Part shown: positions 1 to 8,444 of the stretch, piece by piece
Layout: each line of letters begins with the position of its first letter
Position numbering within the stretch: position 1 is the first letter of the stretch
From: Idiomarina tyrosinivorans
Lineage (GTDB): Bacteria > Pseudomonadota > Gammaproteobacteria > Enterobacterales > Alteromonadaceae
Direction: 5' to 3'
Length of the DNA stretch: 64,000 bases
NCBI RefSeq assembly: GCF_003987475.1
Contig: NZ_PIQH01000001.1
Coordinates: 186,001 to 250,000, forward strand
Position numbers and translations under genes: made by a program
The notes under the pieces: model-generated
Database searches by the model: none
Seen by the model: the letters and a program-made list of their open reading frames with translations, nothing else
Told to the model about the DNA's origin: nothing

Positions 1-1
1 A

Positions 2-70
2 CCGTTAAGTCCCGAGCAGATCCGGCAACAAATGACCCAAGATCTGCGCGGGGAACTGAGCAGCAATTAA
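2..70 (+). CDS. C-terminal end of an unidentified protein (partial)
   Basis: An open frame enters from the left edge and ends in TAA at 68-70. It encodes 22 residues ending in ELSSN, charged and Gln-rich ([15 protein letters not shown]), which looks like a soluble helical C-terminus. Its stop overlaps the prpD stop on the other strand by three bases, so the two genes would converge tail to tail. The fragment is too short to assign, and an open frame of this length can occur by chance. Confidence 0.35.
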   Translation, partial: PLSPEQIRQQMTQDLRGELSSN

Positions 71-1560
71 GTCGCTTTCTGGGTCCAAAGCGTTAACCAC
101 TCATTAACCGGTGTAGCCAGCAGCGCCTGATGATCGTCGTAGCTGGCAAAAATCCTATCCGCTTTTTGGCGCGGGAATTGGGTCAGCAAATTGCGATAAA
201 ACTTATCCGCAAGCACAGGTATCCCCTCCTCGCGACGACGTCGATGGCCAATCGGATACTCCACCGCCACTTGCTCGGTGCTACTGCCGTCGCTGAAGGT
301 TATCTGGATGGCGTTAGCAATTGAGCGCTTTTGCGGATCTAAGTAATCCTTTGAATACTGGTCCGATTCAACGACCACCATTTTCTCCCGTAAACGATCA
401 ATTTCGGGATGTTGTTGGTGGTATTCATCTTCGTAGTGATCGGCAGTAACCTCTCCCTCCAATAGCGCCACCGCTGTCATATACTGCAAACAATGATCGC
501 GATCTGCCGGGTTGGCTAAATCGCCCTCTTTAGAAATAATCCGAATAGCTGATTCGTGGGTTGTCAGAGTGATTTTCTCAATCTCTTCCACTCGATCCAC
601 CACTTCAGGATGCAGCTTAACGCCTGCCTCACAGGCTGTTTGGGCGTGAAATTCGGCTGGAAAAGACAGCTTAAACAAAATATTCTCCATCACATAGCTG
701 CCAAAATCGCGATCGAAGCTGAATTGCCACTGTTGTTTGGGTTTGAGCTGTTGGTCGCTATTGCGTTTGTTGAATAAGACCTCGTAAAACCCCCATTGTG
801 GCGCGGTCAATGCACCTGGCACGCCCATTTCGCCACGCATTGCAATGTCGGCCAAGCGCACTGCGCGTGAGGTCGCGTCGCCAGCAGCCCAGGACTTACG
901 AGAGCCCGCATTTGGGGCATGGCGGTAGGTCCGTAAAGCCTGGCCGTCCACCCAAGCATGCGATATCGCGGCCATTAGCTGCTCTCTGCTACCCCCCATA
1001 AGCCAAGTTGCAACAGCCGTTGAGGCCACTTTAACCAGCACCACATGGTCTAAACCCACACGATTGAAACTGTTTGCTAGCGCCAGAACTCCCTGAATTT
1101 CATGGGCTTTAATCATAGCTTCTAGGACAGTTTTCATTGTTAACGGCGCTTTACCTGCGGCGACACGTTGCTGCGATAGGTAGTCACAGACGGCGAGAAT
1201 AGCGCCGAGATTATCTGATGGATGGCCCCATTCCGCTGCAAGCCAAGTGTCGTTATAGTCTAGCCAGCGGATGATACAGCCAATATCCCAAGCGCTTTTC
1301 ACCGGGTCCATGCGATAGTCGGTGCCAGGCACGCGCGCGCCATGGGGAACCTGAGTCCCTTCAACCAGTGGGCCCAAATGTTTAGTACATTCTGGATAGC
1401 GCAACGCTAGCATGCCACAACCGAGGGTATCGGCTAGGCAATGCCTTGCAGTTTGCCACGCTTCATCAGACTCAACGTTGTAATTCAGCACGTAGTCAGC
1501 AATATCTTGTATGACGTGATCGTAATCAGGACGTTTATTCGCTTCTACCGTGGCAGACAT
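67..1560 (-). CDS. prpD: 2-methylcitrate dehydratase (PrpD / MmgE family)
   Basis: PrpD removes water from 2-methylcitrate in the methylcitrate cycle, which turns propionyl-CoA into pyruvate and succinate in the cytosol. The 497-residue product has the family length and typical blocks: [12 protein letters not shown] near residue 45, [20 protein letters not shown] near 100 and the C-terminal [12 protein letters not shown] region. I chose ATG at 1560 because GAGGAG lies five bases upstream; a GTG at 1566 is also in frame but lacks that spacing. The gene stands alone: tatD and a terminator lie upstream and no prpB or prpC is visible, although such genes could lie outside the window. A CRP-like site lies about 50 bases upstream. 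Confidence 0.93.
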   Translation of the reverse strand: MSATVEANKRPDYDHVIQDIADYVLNYNVESDEAWQTARHCLADTLGCGMLALRYPECTKHLGPLVEGTQVPHGARVPGTDYRMDPVKSAWDIGCIIRWLDYNDTWLAAEWGHPSDNLGAILAVCDYLSQQRVAAGKAPLTMKTVLEAMIKAHEIQGVLALANSFNRVGLDHVVLVKVASTAVATWLMGGSREQLMAAISHAWVDGQALRTYRHAPNAGSRKSWAAGDATSRAVRLADIAMRGEMGVPGALTAPQWGFYEVLFNKRNSDQQLKPKQQWQFSFDRDFGSYVMENILFKLSFPAEFHAQTACEAGVKLHPEVVDRVEEIEKITLTTHESAIRIISKEGDLANPADRDHCLQYMTAVALLEGEVTADHYEDEYHQQHPEIDRLREKMVVVESDQYSKDYLDPQKRSIANAIQITFSDGSSTEQVAVEYPIGHRRRREEGIPVLADKFYRNLLTQFPRQKADRIFASYDDHQALLATPVNEWLTLWTQKAT

Positions 1561-1608
1561 AATCACTCCTCGTTGAAAAATGCGTGCTATTTAAGTCTAC
1601 GAGATAAC

Positions 1609-1624
1609 TGAGATTTTGCTCACA
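1609..1624 (-). promoter_or_regulatory. CRP-like operator upstream of prpD
   Basis: On the minus strand the sequence reads TGTGA-GCAAAA-TCTCA, nine of ten bases of the CRP consensus TGTGA-N6-TCACA. It lies about 50 bases before the prpD start, downstream of the small terminator. Carbon-catabolite control of propionate use is common in gammaproteobacteria, so the site fits, but a single match of this length is not proof. Confidence 0.4.
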
Positions 1625-1630
1625 ATAGGC

Positions 1631-1665
1631 AAAAAAAACCCGGAACCAATCCAGATTGTTCCGGG
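1631..1665 (-). terminator. intrinsic terminator
   Basis: The arms CCCGGAAC and GTTCCGGG (1639-1646 and 1658-1665) pair perfectly and are followed on the minus strand by eight T residues (1638-1631). It ends transcription coming from the tatD side before the prpD promoter region. Confidence 0.85.
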
Positions 1666-1740
1666 TATAGGGGAATGGCTCAATGAAGAGCCGTGCGCTA
1701 ACTCATGATGCCACAATGATTGTGGAAATTTTGAGCAGTA
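1631..1740 (-). ncRNA. candidate small RNA between tatD and prpD
   Basis: A possible promoter, TTTCCA-N17-TATGCT (minus strand, 1775 to 1747), would start a transcript near 1740. That transcript folds into three successive perfect stem-loops: CCACAAT/ATTGTGG (1711-1725), GGCTC/GAGCC (1677-1692) and a strong terminator with eight U residues (1631-1665). No credible ORF lies inside. About 110 nt ending in a U-rich terminator is the usual form of an Hfq-bound small RNA. The alternative is that this is simply the 3' end of the tatD transcript. Confidence 0.4.
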
Positions 1741-1872
1741 CACACAAGCATAGACAACTTTTTAAAAAATGGAAAATTTTTCTTTGGAACTTTTAACCTC
1801 ATGAAAAGTAAAGATTTTGTAAAAATTCTACAAAAATTAATCACAGCTTATTCGCGCTTTATCCCCAGCTTT
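1666..1872. other. AT-rich intergenic region between tatD and prpD
   Basis: This is the remainder of a roughly 310-base non-coding gap (1561-1872). It holds two small hairpins and a possible promoter, both covered under the candidate small RNA, in a strongly AT-rich stretch at 1750-1850. I see no further gene. Confidence 0.5.
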
Positions 1873-2664
1873 TTACACATGCTGCTTGAACAACTCATTG
1901 AAGTTATTGGTGGTCACTTCGGCCACTTCTTCAATGCTTACCCCCTTCACTTCTGCCAGACACTTCGCGACATCTGCGACATAGGCTGGCTGGTTTTGTT
2001 TGCCGCGGTGCGGCACCGGCGCAAGCCAGGGACTGTCAGTTTCAATCAACAGGCGCTCTAACGGCAATGCTTTAGCCGTCGCACGCAATTCTTCAGCATT
2101 ACGGAACGATAAAATGCCGGATAAAGAGACGTAAAAATCCAATTCATCGATGGCTTGTTGGGCCATTTCAAGCGACTCGGTAAAACAATGCAGTACGCCC
2201 TTACACTTCTCCGCTTTGCCTTCCTTCAGAATCGCCAAGGTGTCTTGTTGCGCATCTCGGGTATGAATAATTAATGGCTTCTTCAGCGTATTTGCTGCAG
2301 CAATATGCTTAGCAAATGCCTGCTGCTGAATGGCTTTGCTATCCGGGTCGTAAAAGTAGTCTAACCCGGTTTCGCCGACAGCGATGACACGAGGGTCCGC
2401 GCCTAGTTCTACCAAGGTTTTATAGAAATCATCTGCAGGGGTTTTCTCATCTTTAACGTACAGTGGATGCAAGCCACAAGACAACGATACGTTATCAAAC
2501 GGCTCTACCGCTGCTGCCATCGGACGAAATTGGTCTAGCGTGACACACACGCAAAGCATGTGGCGTACGCCTTTGCGTTCGGCATTCTTTACGATTGTTG
2601 CTAGGTCTGTGCCTAACTTATCGGTATCGATTTTATCTAAATGGCAATGGGAATCGACAAACAC
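1873..2664 (-). CDS. tatD: TatD-family metal-dependent deoxyribonuclease
   Basis: TatD-type enzymes are TIM-barrel hydrolases of the amidohydrolase superfamily with Mg-dependent DNase activity, linked to DNA repair. The 263-residue product shows the metal ligands in order: DSHCHLD at the N-terminus, GETGLDY near residue 97, IIHTRDA near 133, LHCFTES near 159 and ETDSPWLAP near 209. The start is GTG at 2664, six bases after GGAG. It follows the PilZ-like gene by three bases, so holB, the PilZ gene and tatD are probably one transcript, as in Pseudomonas. Which of the TatD/YcfH/YjjV paralogues it matches is not settled; its position favours YcfH. Confidence 0.9.
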   Translation of the reverse strand: MFVDSHCHLDKIDTDKLGTDLATIVKNAERKGVRHMLCVCVTLDQFRPMAAAVEPFDNVSLSCGLHPLYVKDEKTPADDFYKTLVELGADPRVIAVGETGLDYFYDPDSKAIQQQAFAKHIAAANTLKKPLIIHTRDAQQDTLAILKEGKAEKCKGVLHCFTESLEMAQQAIDELDFYVSLSGILSFRNAEELRATAKALPLERLLIETDSPWLAPVPHRGKQNQPAYVADVAKCLAEVKGVSIEEVAEVTTNNFNELFKQHV

Positions 2665-2667
2665 AGA

Positions 2668-2994
2668 TTACTCCGCTAATTGCTGTAATAACTGTAACCA
2701 ACGGCGCTCGCTCGCTTGGCTATCCGCCTGTTGCTGATGCTGAGTGAGCGCCTGTCGGCTAGCGACATTTTCATCGCAACATTGTAACACGAGCAAGTGC
2801 TTATGCTCGACGTTGCCGACGACCCAAATCACCTGTGCGGCGAACGGCTCAGTCAATCCGCTAAGATTGACCTGCATCATTGTACCAAGCCCTGCTCCAC
2901 GCTCGGCGCAGGTTAAGCACCAGAACGTAGGACTCGAGAAGTGCCCTAAAAAGCCCATTGTTTGTGAGTCGAGTTGCAGATATAAAGCGGCCAT
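2668..2994 (-). CDS. divergent PilZ-like protein
   Basis: The 108-residue product sits between holB and tatD, the place of pilZ in Pseudomonas, where PilZ is needed for type IV pilus assembly and does not itself bind c-di-GMP. The segment LGTMMQVNLSGLTEPFAAQV followed by IWVV can be laid over the PilZ core (LGDEV...PVAGKVIW). The N-terminal half contains a CLTC pair and is unlike standard PilZ, and the C-terminus is a Gln-rich helix. AGGAG five bases before the ATG supports the start. The call rests mainly on position plus a weak motif match. Confidence 0.6.
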   Translation of the reverse strand: MAALYLQLDSQTMGFLGHFSSPTFWCLTCAERGAGLGTMMQVNLSGLTEPFAAQVIWVVGNVEHKHLLVLQCCDENVASRQALTQHQQQADSQASERRWLQLLQQLAE

Positions 2995-3015
2995 TTACGC
3001 TCCTGAGAAGCGGAT

Positions 3016-3882
3016 TTAGCCGTTTAGTTTAGCACGCAGTGATTGCCATAATTGCCGCAGTTGGTTGGCTATCGCCAAACCGGCAATGTGGAAAGACTGG
3101 CGCTTAATCACTGCCAGCTCGCGTTGGCTGCGTAAAATTACATCAGCGTGGTGGGGATAACGTTTATGGTGCGCGCTTAAGTCGTCTGCCAAGGCTGGCA
3201 TGGTGAGCGCTTGAAAGGGTGCTCGATGTGCAACTTTTAGCCAATCACTGAACAGCCATTCGGTGATCACCAGCCACTCCTGTGCGGCAGATTTACTGTC
3301 CAAACTCGGCAACAACTGTTTACCCTGCAATGCTGCAAGTAATTGTTGCGCATGCGCACGTTGCTCATCGGTTATCGTTGCGTGGTTATCTGCACGGCTT
3401 AATACGATTTTCTGCAAGCGACTGCGAATGGTCGGCAATAACAAGCCTTGGCGTTTCGCAGTGATCAACCAGTAACTATTTTGTGGTGGCTCTTCTAACA
3501 TCTTTAATAAGGCATTAGCCGCCGCTTCTGTCATCCGTTCCGCCTGATAAATGACCACGACTTTGTTACCGCTTTGGTTGGCTGTCTGGTACAAGTTCTG
3601 GCTTAACTGGCGAATACTATCTACCCCAATGCTGGCCTTGTCATCGTCACTGACCACTTGTAAATCGGGATGATTTCCGGCGTTGTAGAGTTCGCAGGCT
3701 TTACATTGACCACAGGCCTTTCCACTAGGCCTTTGGCATAACAAGTAGTTCACCACTTGCTCGACAAACACGTCGCTTCCTAACTGCTTATCCCAGTTAA
3801 TGCTGTAGGCGTGGGCCAGACGATGTTGTTTTGCCGCCGCAAGAAAATTCATCCATGGCTGCTTTAACCAAGCGTAGCTCAT
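3016..3882 (-). CDS. holB: DNA polymerase III subunit delta'
   Basis: Delta' is the fixed wrench of the clamp loader, which places the beta sliding clamp on DNA. The 288-residue product has the AAA+ fold without a working P-loop, a four-cysteine zinc module near residues 50-65 (CQRPSGKACGQCKACELY) and the LLKMLEEPPQNSYWLI motif followed by a TIRSR arginine-finger region. The ATG overlaps the tmk stop by four bases, showing translational coupling. It lies in the conserved pabC-mltG-tmk-holB order. Confidence 0.95.
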   Translation of the reverse strand: MSYAWLKQPWMNFLAAAKQHRLAHAYSINWDKQLGSDVFVEQVVNYLLCQRPSGKACGQCKACELYNAGNHPDLQVVSDDDKASIGVDSIRQLSQNLYQTANQSGNKVVVIYQAERMTEAAANALLKMLEEPPQNSYWLITAKRQGLLLPTIRSRLQKIVLSRADNHATITDEQRAHAQQLLAALQGKQLLPSLDSKSAAQEWLVITEWLFSDWLKVAHRAPFQALTMPALADDLSAHHKRYPHHADVILRSQRELAVIKRQSFHIAGLAIANQLRQLWQSLRAKLNG

Positions 3883-4499
3883 ATAAAAAGTTGCTCTTCA
3901 ATTGCCCGTAAAATGTCTTTATGCACTGCCGGCATTGGTTGGTTGGCATCAATCACCACAATGTTTGGCTCACGTGCCGCAATGGCTAAATAGTGGCGCC
4001 GAGTGCGTTCAAAAAACGCTAATGATTCTTGTTCGATACGGTCGAGCTCTCCGCGCTCTTGCGCGCGTTGTAAACCAGTTTCGGCATCTACATCCAGTAA
4101 CAGGGTCAAATCTGGCGCGAAGTTTCCTAGGGTCAGTGACTTTAGTGCTTGCAAGCGCTCGTCACCAAGCTCCCTGCCACCACCTTGGTAGGCACGAGAA
4201 CTCAAGTCATGGCGGTCGCCGATCACCCATTTACCGTTCTTCAAAGCGGGCATAATCACGTTTTCCACAAGCTGAACCCGGCTCGCGTACATCAGCAACA
4301 GTTCTGTAGAGGGGCTAATGTACTCTTCCCAAGAACGTTTTACCAGTTCTCGCAGCGCTTCAGCCAACGGTGTTCCACCCGGTTCACGAACCGTTTCCAA
4401 TGGAATGCCCTTGGCCTGTAAATGGGAAAGTATGGTGGCGATTGCCGAGCTTTTACCCGCGCCCTCAAGGCCCTCAACTACAATAAACTTTCCTTGCAT
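3879..4499 (-). CDS. tmk: thymidylate kinase (dTMP kinase)
   Basis: Tmk phosphorylates dTMP to dTDP for DNA synthesis. The 206-residue product has the P-loop GLEGAGKS at residues 9-16, the REPGGTPLAE substrate motif near 39, DRH(D)LSSRAYQGGGR near 96 and the LID segment ERGELDRIE. Length and motifs are typical of the E. coli-type enzyme. It overlaps holB by four bases and follows mltG by seven. Confidence 0.97.
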   Translation of the reverse strand: MQGKFIVVEGLEGAGKSSAIATILSHLQAKGIPLETVREPGGTPLAEALRELVKRSWEEYISPSTELLLMYASRVQLVENVIMPALKNGKWVIGDRHDLSSRAYQGGGRELGDERLQALKSLTLGNFAPDLTLLLDVDAETGLQRAQERGELDRIEQESLAFFERTRRHYLAIAAREPNIVVIDANQPMPAVHKDILRAIEEQLFI

Positions 4500-4506
4500 A
4501 GCGTGA

Positions 4507-5517
4507 TTACTGTCCTTTTTGATATTTATTAACCGCTTTTTGGTGTTCCGCTAGCGTCTTTGAAAACACGTGCTGGCCATCGGCGTTCGCCACAAAATAC
4601 AAATAATCGGTATCTGCCGGTTTTGCCGCCGCTTGTAACGATGCGATTCCCGGCAGCGCGATAGGCGTTGGCGGTAACCCATCAATACGGTAGGTATTGT
4701 AAGGTGTTCGTTCGCGCAGGTGGGCGCGAGTCAGGTTCCCGTCAAAATCCTTTATACCATAAATTGTGGTCGGGTCAGACTGTAGCCGCATACCTTTACG
4801 CAAACGATTAGCAAACACCGATGCCACTAACTCGCGTTCACTATTCAAGCCCGTTTCCTTTTCGATGATCGAGGCTAAAATTAGCAGTTGGTAAGGAGTG
4901 TCTACGGCACAAGGCGCTGCGCACTGCTGCCAGGCCTCCATCAGGTGTTGATGCATGCTTTCATACGCATGTTGCAGTATATCCCAATCACTACTACCTG
5001 CCTGATAAGCGTAGGTCTCGGGCAGTAGGAGTCCCTCGAGGTTGTGAAATGCTCCGTCGCTTAACCGCTCTGCAATAGCCGTCATCGATAATCCTGCGGT
5101 ATCGTGAGTTAAATGCGGCGCCTGCTGCAGTGTCGCCAGTGCTTGGGCGGCGGTTTGCCCCTCAATAACCGTCACTTGGAACAACATTTGTTCGCCGTTT
5201 ATCAGTTTGCCCCAAAATGTCTGCCAGTCCGTCGCGGCAGCAAATTCATAGTAGCCCTGTTTAATTGGTCCTAATTGGCCGCTTAACTTCGCTAACCAAT
5301 AGTGTAGTCGTGCAGAACTGATGAGTTGTTGCTGTTGCAGACGCATCAATACATCGCGACTGGTGTCACCACGCTCAACCGCAATAACTAATGGCGTGTC
5401 TTCTGACACAGCTAAACGTGTTTGCGGATAGTAAGATCGTAACGCGAAGATTATCGCTAAAACGATAACAACAACGGTAAATAACAGCGCTAACGCCGAT
5501 TTTATTGATTTAAGCAT
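4507..5517 (-). CDS. mltG: endolytic murein transglycosylase MltG (YceG-like)
   Basis: MltG cuts nascent glycan strands at the inner membrane and is thought to end peptidoglycan chain growth. The 336-residue product starts with a single membrane anchor (residues 8-26) and carries the catalytic region IIEKETGLNSERELVASVF with the key Glu, followed by MRLQSDPTTIYG and the C-terminal GLPPTPIALPG and YLYFVA blocks. I chose ATG at 5517, which overlaps pabC by 16 bases; a TTG nine bases upstream is in frame but less likely. Confidence 0.94.
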   Translation of the reverse strand: MLKSIKSALALLFTVVVIVLAIIFALRSYYPQTRLAVSEDTPLVIAVERGDTSRDVLMRLQQQQLISSARLHYWLAKLSGQLGPIKQGYYEFAAATDWQTFWGKLINGEQMLFQVTVIEGQTAAQALATLQQAPHLTHDTAGLSMTAIAERLSDGAFHNLEGLLLPETYAYQAGSSDWDILQHAYESMHQHLMEAWQQCAAPCAVDTPYQLLILASIIEKETGLNSERELVASVFANRLRKGMRLQSDPTTIYGIKDFDGNLTRAHLRERTPYNTYRIDGLPPTPIALPGIASLQAAAKPADTDYLYFVANADGQHVFSKTLAEHQKAVNKYQKGQ

Positions 5518-6263
5518 AATTCCCAATCTTTATAATCGAGCACTTCTAACGCGCGGCCATCAAGCTGTGCAATCGGTTGAATACCTCGCACACAATTACA
5601 CAAGAACGCTTGTTCCGCTTCAGCAAGATGTTGGCAAGGAAACTCTGCCACTTCCACCTCGCCCATTAAGCCGCTACTCAGCAACTGTTGTCGTGCAATC
5701 CCGTTAACTCCGGCACCACTTATTTGTGGTGTATGCCAGCGGCCGTTGACGCGCCAGAATAGGTTGGCTTGGACCCCACCATAAATTTGCTGGTCATGAT
5801 CAGCCACCCACAACTGACATTGGCGCCGTTGTTGTTCTTGGCTTAATAGCACCTGTTCCAAGCGGTTCAAGGTTTTTATACCGGCCAGAAGTGGCTGTAT
5901 ACTCAGGGTTAATTCCGCTTTAAACAGGTTTAGCGGTGTGGGAGCTGGCAGTTGCAAAGCCTTGCCATTCAAGTAAATATGGCTGCTGATATCGTCACTA
6001 TAGCCATAGCCTTGGGTGGAATCACCACGAGTGACGATCACTTTCAATACGCCCTCGCCGATTTGCTGCGCACGGTTACATGCTGCGGTGCTTAGCTGTT
6101 CCGGATCAAAATTCGGCATCAGCAACTGTGCTTGTGCAGTGAGTAAGCGGTTTAAATGCTGAGGCCATAAACACAATTGCCCTGCCCGCACTCGTACGGT
6201 GGTAAAATGGCCGTCGCCGAACTGTAAGCCACGATCAGTGGCTTCCGGGAAGCACTCTTCCAC
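5502..6263 (-). CDS. pabC: aminodeoxychorismate lyase
   Basis: PabC is a PLP enzyme that splits 4-amino-4-deoxychorismate into p-aminobenzoate and pyruvate for folate synthesis. The 253-residue product is a class IV aminotransferase-fold protein: DRGLQFGDGHFTTVRV near residue 10, KTLNRLEQVL near 125 with the PLP lysine, and NCVRGIQPI near the end. The start is GTG at 6263 with AAGGAG six bases upstream. The gene starts a transcript behind the acpP terminator. Confidence 0.92.
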   Translation of the reverse strand: MEECFPEATDRGLQFGDGHFTTVRVRAGQLCLWPQHLNRLLTAQAQLLMPNFDPEQLSTAACNRAQQIGEGVLKVIVTRGDSTQGYGYSDDISSHIYLNGKALQLPAPTPLNLFKAELTLSIQPLLAGIKTLNRLEQVLLSQEQQRRQCQLWVADHDQQIYGGVQANLFWRVNGRWHTPQISGAGVNGIARQQLLSSGLMGEVEVAEFPCQHLAEAEQAFLCNCVRGIQPIAQLDGRALEVLDYKDWELCLNQ

Positions 6264-6357
6264 ACTCTGCTCCTTGAATTAGACTGCTCGCCATTTGTAC
6301 CATCATCACCGTAAAAATCCTAGCTGCCGGAATGCCAATTGGCCGATATTCGGGCAT

Positions 6358-6382
6358 AAAAAAAGGCGGATAATCATCCGCC
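6358..6382 (-). terminator. intrinsic terminator downstream of acpP
   Basis: The arms GGCGGAT and ATCCGCC close a four-base loop and are followed on the minus strand by seven T residues. It separates acpP from pabC, so pabC must have its own promoter in 6264-6357. Confidence 0.88.
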
Positions 6383-6403
6383 CTTTCTAGCACTACCTAA
6401 CGA

Positions 6404-6643
6404 TTAGTCGTCAGAGTGTGCTTTAACGTAATCAATCGCGGCTTGAACCGTTTTGATTTTTTCTGCTTCTTCGTCTGGAATTTCGGTCTCGAATTCTTCT
6501 TCCAGAGCCATAACCAGTTCAACAGTATCCAATGAATCTGCACCCAAGTCGTTTTCAAAAGAAGCTTCTGCTTTTACTTCTTCTTCTTTAACGCCCAGCT
6601 GCTCAATGATGATTTTCTTTACGCGTTCTTCGATATTACTCAT
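6404..6643 (-). CDS. acpP: acyl carrier protein
   Basis: AcpP carries growing acyl chains on a 4'-phosphopantetheine arm during fatty acid synthesis. The acidic 79-residue product has the attachment site [10 protein letters not shown] with Ser37 as the modified residue and the normal four-helix pattern. The start is ATG at 6643, giving the family N-terminus MSNIEERV; the frame stays open a few codons further upstream without need. fabG lies 119 bases upstream, leaving room for a separate acpP promoter. fabF, the usual next gene, is absent. Confidence 0.98.
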   Translation of the reverse strand: MSNIEERVKKIIIEQLGVKEEEVKAEASFENDLGADSLDTVELVMALEEEFETEIPDEEAEKIKTVQAAIDYVKAHSDD

Positions 6644-6762
6644 GGTATTAAAATCCCTCAATAGTGTTCGCGAGAGTGAAAAATTGGCTGTAGTTTAGAG
6701 AAACCGACAGCATTAATAAAGCAAAAATTGCGATTATGCCGAGAGGTCGTACCCCTACACGG

Positions 6763-7497
6763 TTAAATCATCGCCATTCCACCATTCACATGGATGGTTT
6801 CACCAGTGATATAAGCGGCGCCAGGGCTCGCTAAGAATGCTACAGCAGCAGCGACTTCTTCCGGCGCACCTAAACGTGCAGCGGGAATATTAGCAAAAAT
6901 TGCCGATTTTTGCTCTTCGGTCAATGCTTTTGTCATATCGGTATCAATAAAGCCAGGAGCTACACAGTTCACGGTAATGCCGCGCGCAGCCACTTCTTTT
7001 GCTAATGACTTAGTGAAACCGGTTAAGCCCGCCTTCGCGGCACAGTAATTGACCTGGCCTGGGTTACCCGTTGTTCCAACCACCGAACTGATATTAATGA
7101 TGCGACCTTCACGGCGCTTCATCATGCCGCGAATAACAGCTTTAGCGAGGCGGAATACAGCCGTTAGGTTGGTTTCGATAACGCTATCCCACTCGTCTTC
7201 CTTCATTCGCATCATCAAGTTATCACGAGTAATACCCGCGTTATTGACTAAGATATCGATACTGCCGAATTGTTCCTCGATAGCTTTCAATACCTCAGCA
7301 ACTTGCTCGCTATCCGTTACGTTCAGCGCCATTCCTTTACCGTTGTCGCCAAGGTATTCACTGATCGCTGCCGCGCCATTTTCTGAGGTTGCCGTACCAA
7401 TGACTTTTGCTCCAGCAGCAACCAGTTGTTGTGCAATGGCTTTACCAATCCCACGACTGGCGCCGGTAACGAGTGCAACTTTGTTTTCCAAACTCAT
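6763..7497 (-). CDS. fabG: 3-oxoacyl-ACP reductase
   Basis: FabG reduces 3-ketoacyl-ACP with NADPH in each elongation cycle. The 244-residue SDR has the cofactor motif TGASRGIG at 11-18, NNAG near 86, catalytic Ser in NISSVVG, YCAAK with the Tyr-Lys pair near 151-155, and the C-terminal GGMAMI typical of FabG. AAAGGA seven bases upstream supports the ATG. It sits 11 bases after fabD. Confidence 0.97.
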   Translation of the reverse strand: MSLENKVALVTGASRGIGKAIAQQLVAAGAKVIGTATSENGAAAISEYLGDNGKGMALNVTDSEQVAEVLKAIEEQFGSIDILVNNAGITRDNLMMRMKEDEWDSVIETNLTAVFRLAKAVIRGMMKRREGRIINISSVVGTTGNPGQVNYCAAKAGLTGFTKSLAKEVAARGITVNCVAPGFIDTDMTKALTEEQKSAIFANIPAARLGAPEEVAAAVAFLASPGAAYITGETIHVNGGMAMI

Positions 7498-7508
7498 AAA
7501 CGATTCCT

Positions 7509-8432
7509 TTACCCTTTTAATGCTTGCAGCGCATCAACCGTATTCAACGGTGTGCACGTTAACTGCTTATCAATACGTTTAACTAGGCCGCTTAACACTT
7601 TACCTGGGCCAACCTCATAACTCTCGGTAACCGCCATAGCGGCTATTTTTTGTACCGACTCAGTCCATCGTACTGGTGAGTATAGTTGTCTAACTAGCGC
7701 ATCACGAATGGCGTCTTCCGCCATCGCCGATTCCACATCAACGTTATTAATGACGGCGATTTTTGGCTGGGCAATACTAATTTCCGCCAATCGTTGCTTT
7801 AATTGTTCCGCCGCAGGCTTCATTAATTCACAGTGAGATGGCACGCTCACGGGCAACGGCAACACTCGCTTAGCGCCCTTTTCTTTTAACGCTTCACCAG
7901 CACGCGCAACCGCCGCTTTATGGCCAGCAATGACCACTTGCCCTGGCGAGTTATAGTTCACTGGCGCCACAACTTGGCCTTGCTGAGCTTCAGCACAACA
8001 CTGCCGAATAACGTCGTCATCAACGCCTATAACTGCCGCCATCGCACCCTCACCCTCTGCAACCGCCTGTTGCATAAACTGGCCACGATCGCGTACCAGT
8101 TTTACTGCATCTTCAAAGCCCAAAGCGCCTGCACAAACTAACGCAGAGTATTCGCCAAGGCTGTGTCCGGCCATTACTGTGACGTCAGCTAACCCTTCGG
8201 CAACCGCCGCTTTATACAAAGCAACGCTTGCGGTTAACAACGCCGGTTGAGTATTCTCGGTTTGATTGAGGCGACTATCAGGACCATCTTGAACCAACGC
8301 CCACAAATCGAACCCTAGAGCATCACTGGCTTGGGCGAAAGTGTCTTTAATTAATGACGTATGCTCAGCAACATCTGCTAGCATACCGACGGTTTGCGAT
8401 CCCTGTCCGGGAAACAATAATGCTTTACTCAT
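7509..8432 (-). CDS. fabD: malonyl-CoA:ACP transacylase
   Basis: FabD moves malonyl from CoA to ACP. The 307-residue product has FPGQGSQTVGM at the N-terminus, the nucleophile in GHSLGEYSAL near residue 92 and SVPSHCELM with the catalytic His near 200. I chose ATG at 8432 over the in-frame ATG at 8438 because AAAGGA is eight bases from the former and only two from the latter. It is coupled to fabH, with 12 bases between them. Confidence 0.96.
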   Translation of the reverse strand: MSKALLFPGQGSQTVGMLADVAEHTSLIKDTFAQASDALGFDLWALVQDGPDSRLNQTENTQPALLTASVALYKAAVAEGLADVTVMAGHSLGEYSALVCAGALGFEDAVKLVRDRGQFMQQAVAEGEGAMAAVIGVDDDVIRQCCAEAQQGQVVAPVNYNSPGQVVIAGHKAAVARAGEALKEKGAKRVLPLPVSVPSHCELMKPAAEQLKQRLAEISIAQPKIAVINNVDVESAMAEDAIRDALVRQLYSPVRWTESVQKIAAMAVTESYEVGPGKVLSGLVKRIDKQLTCTPLNTVDALQALKG

Positions 8433-8444
8433 CGTCATTATCCT

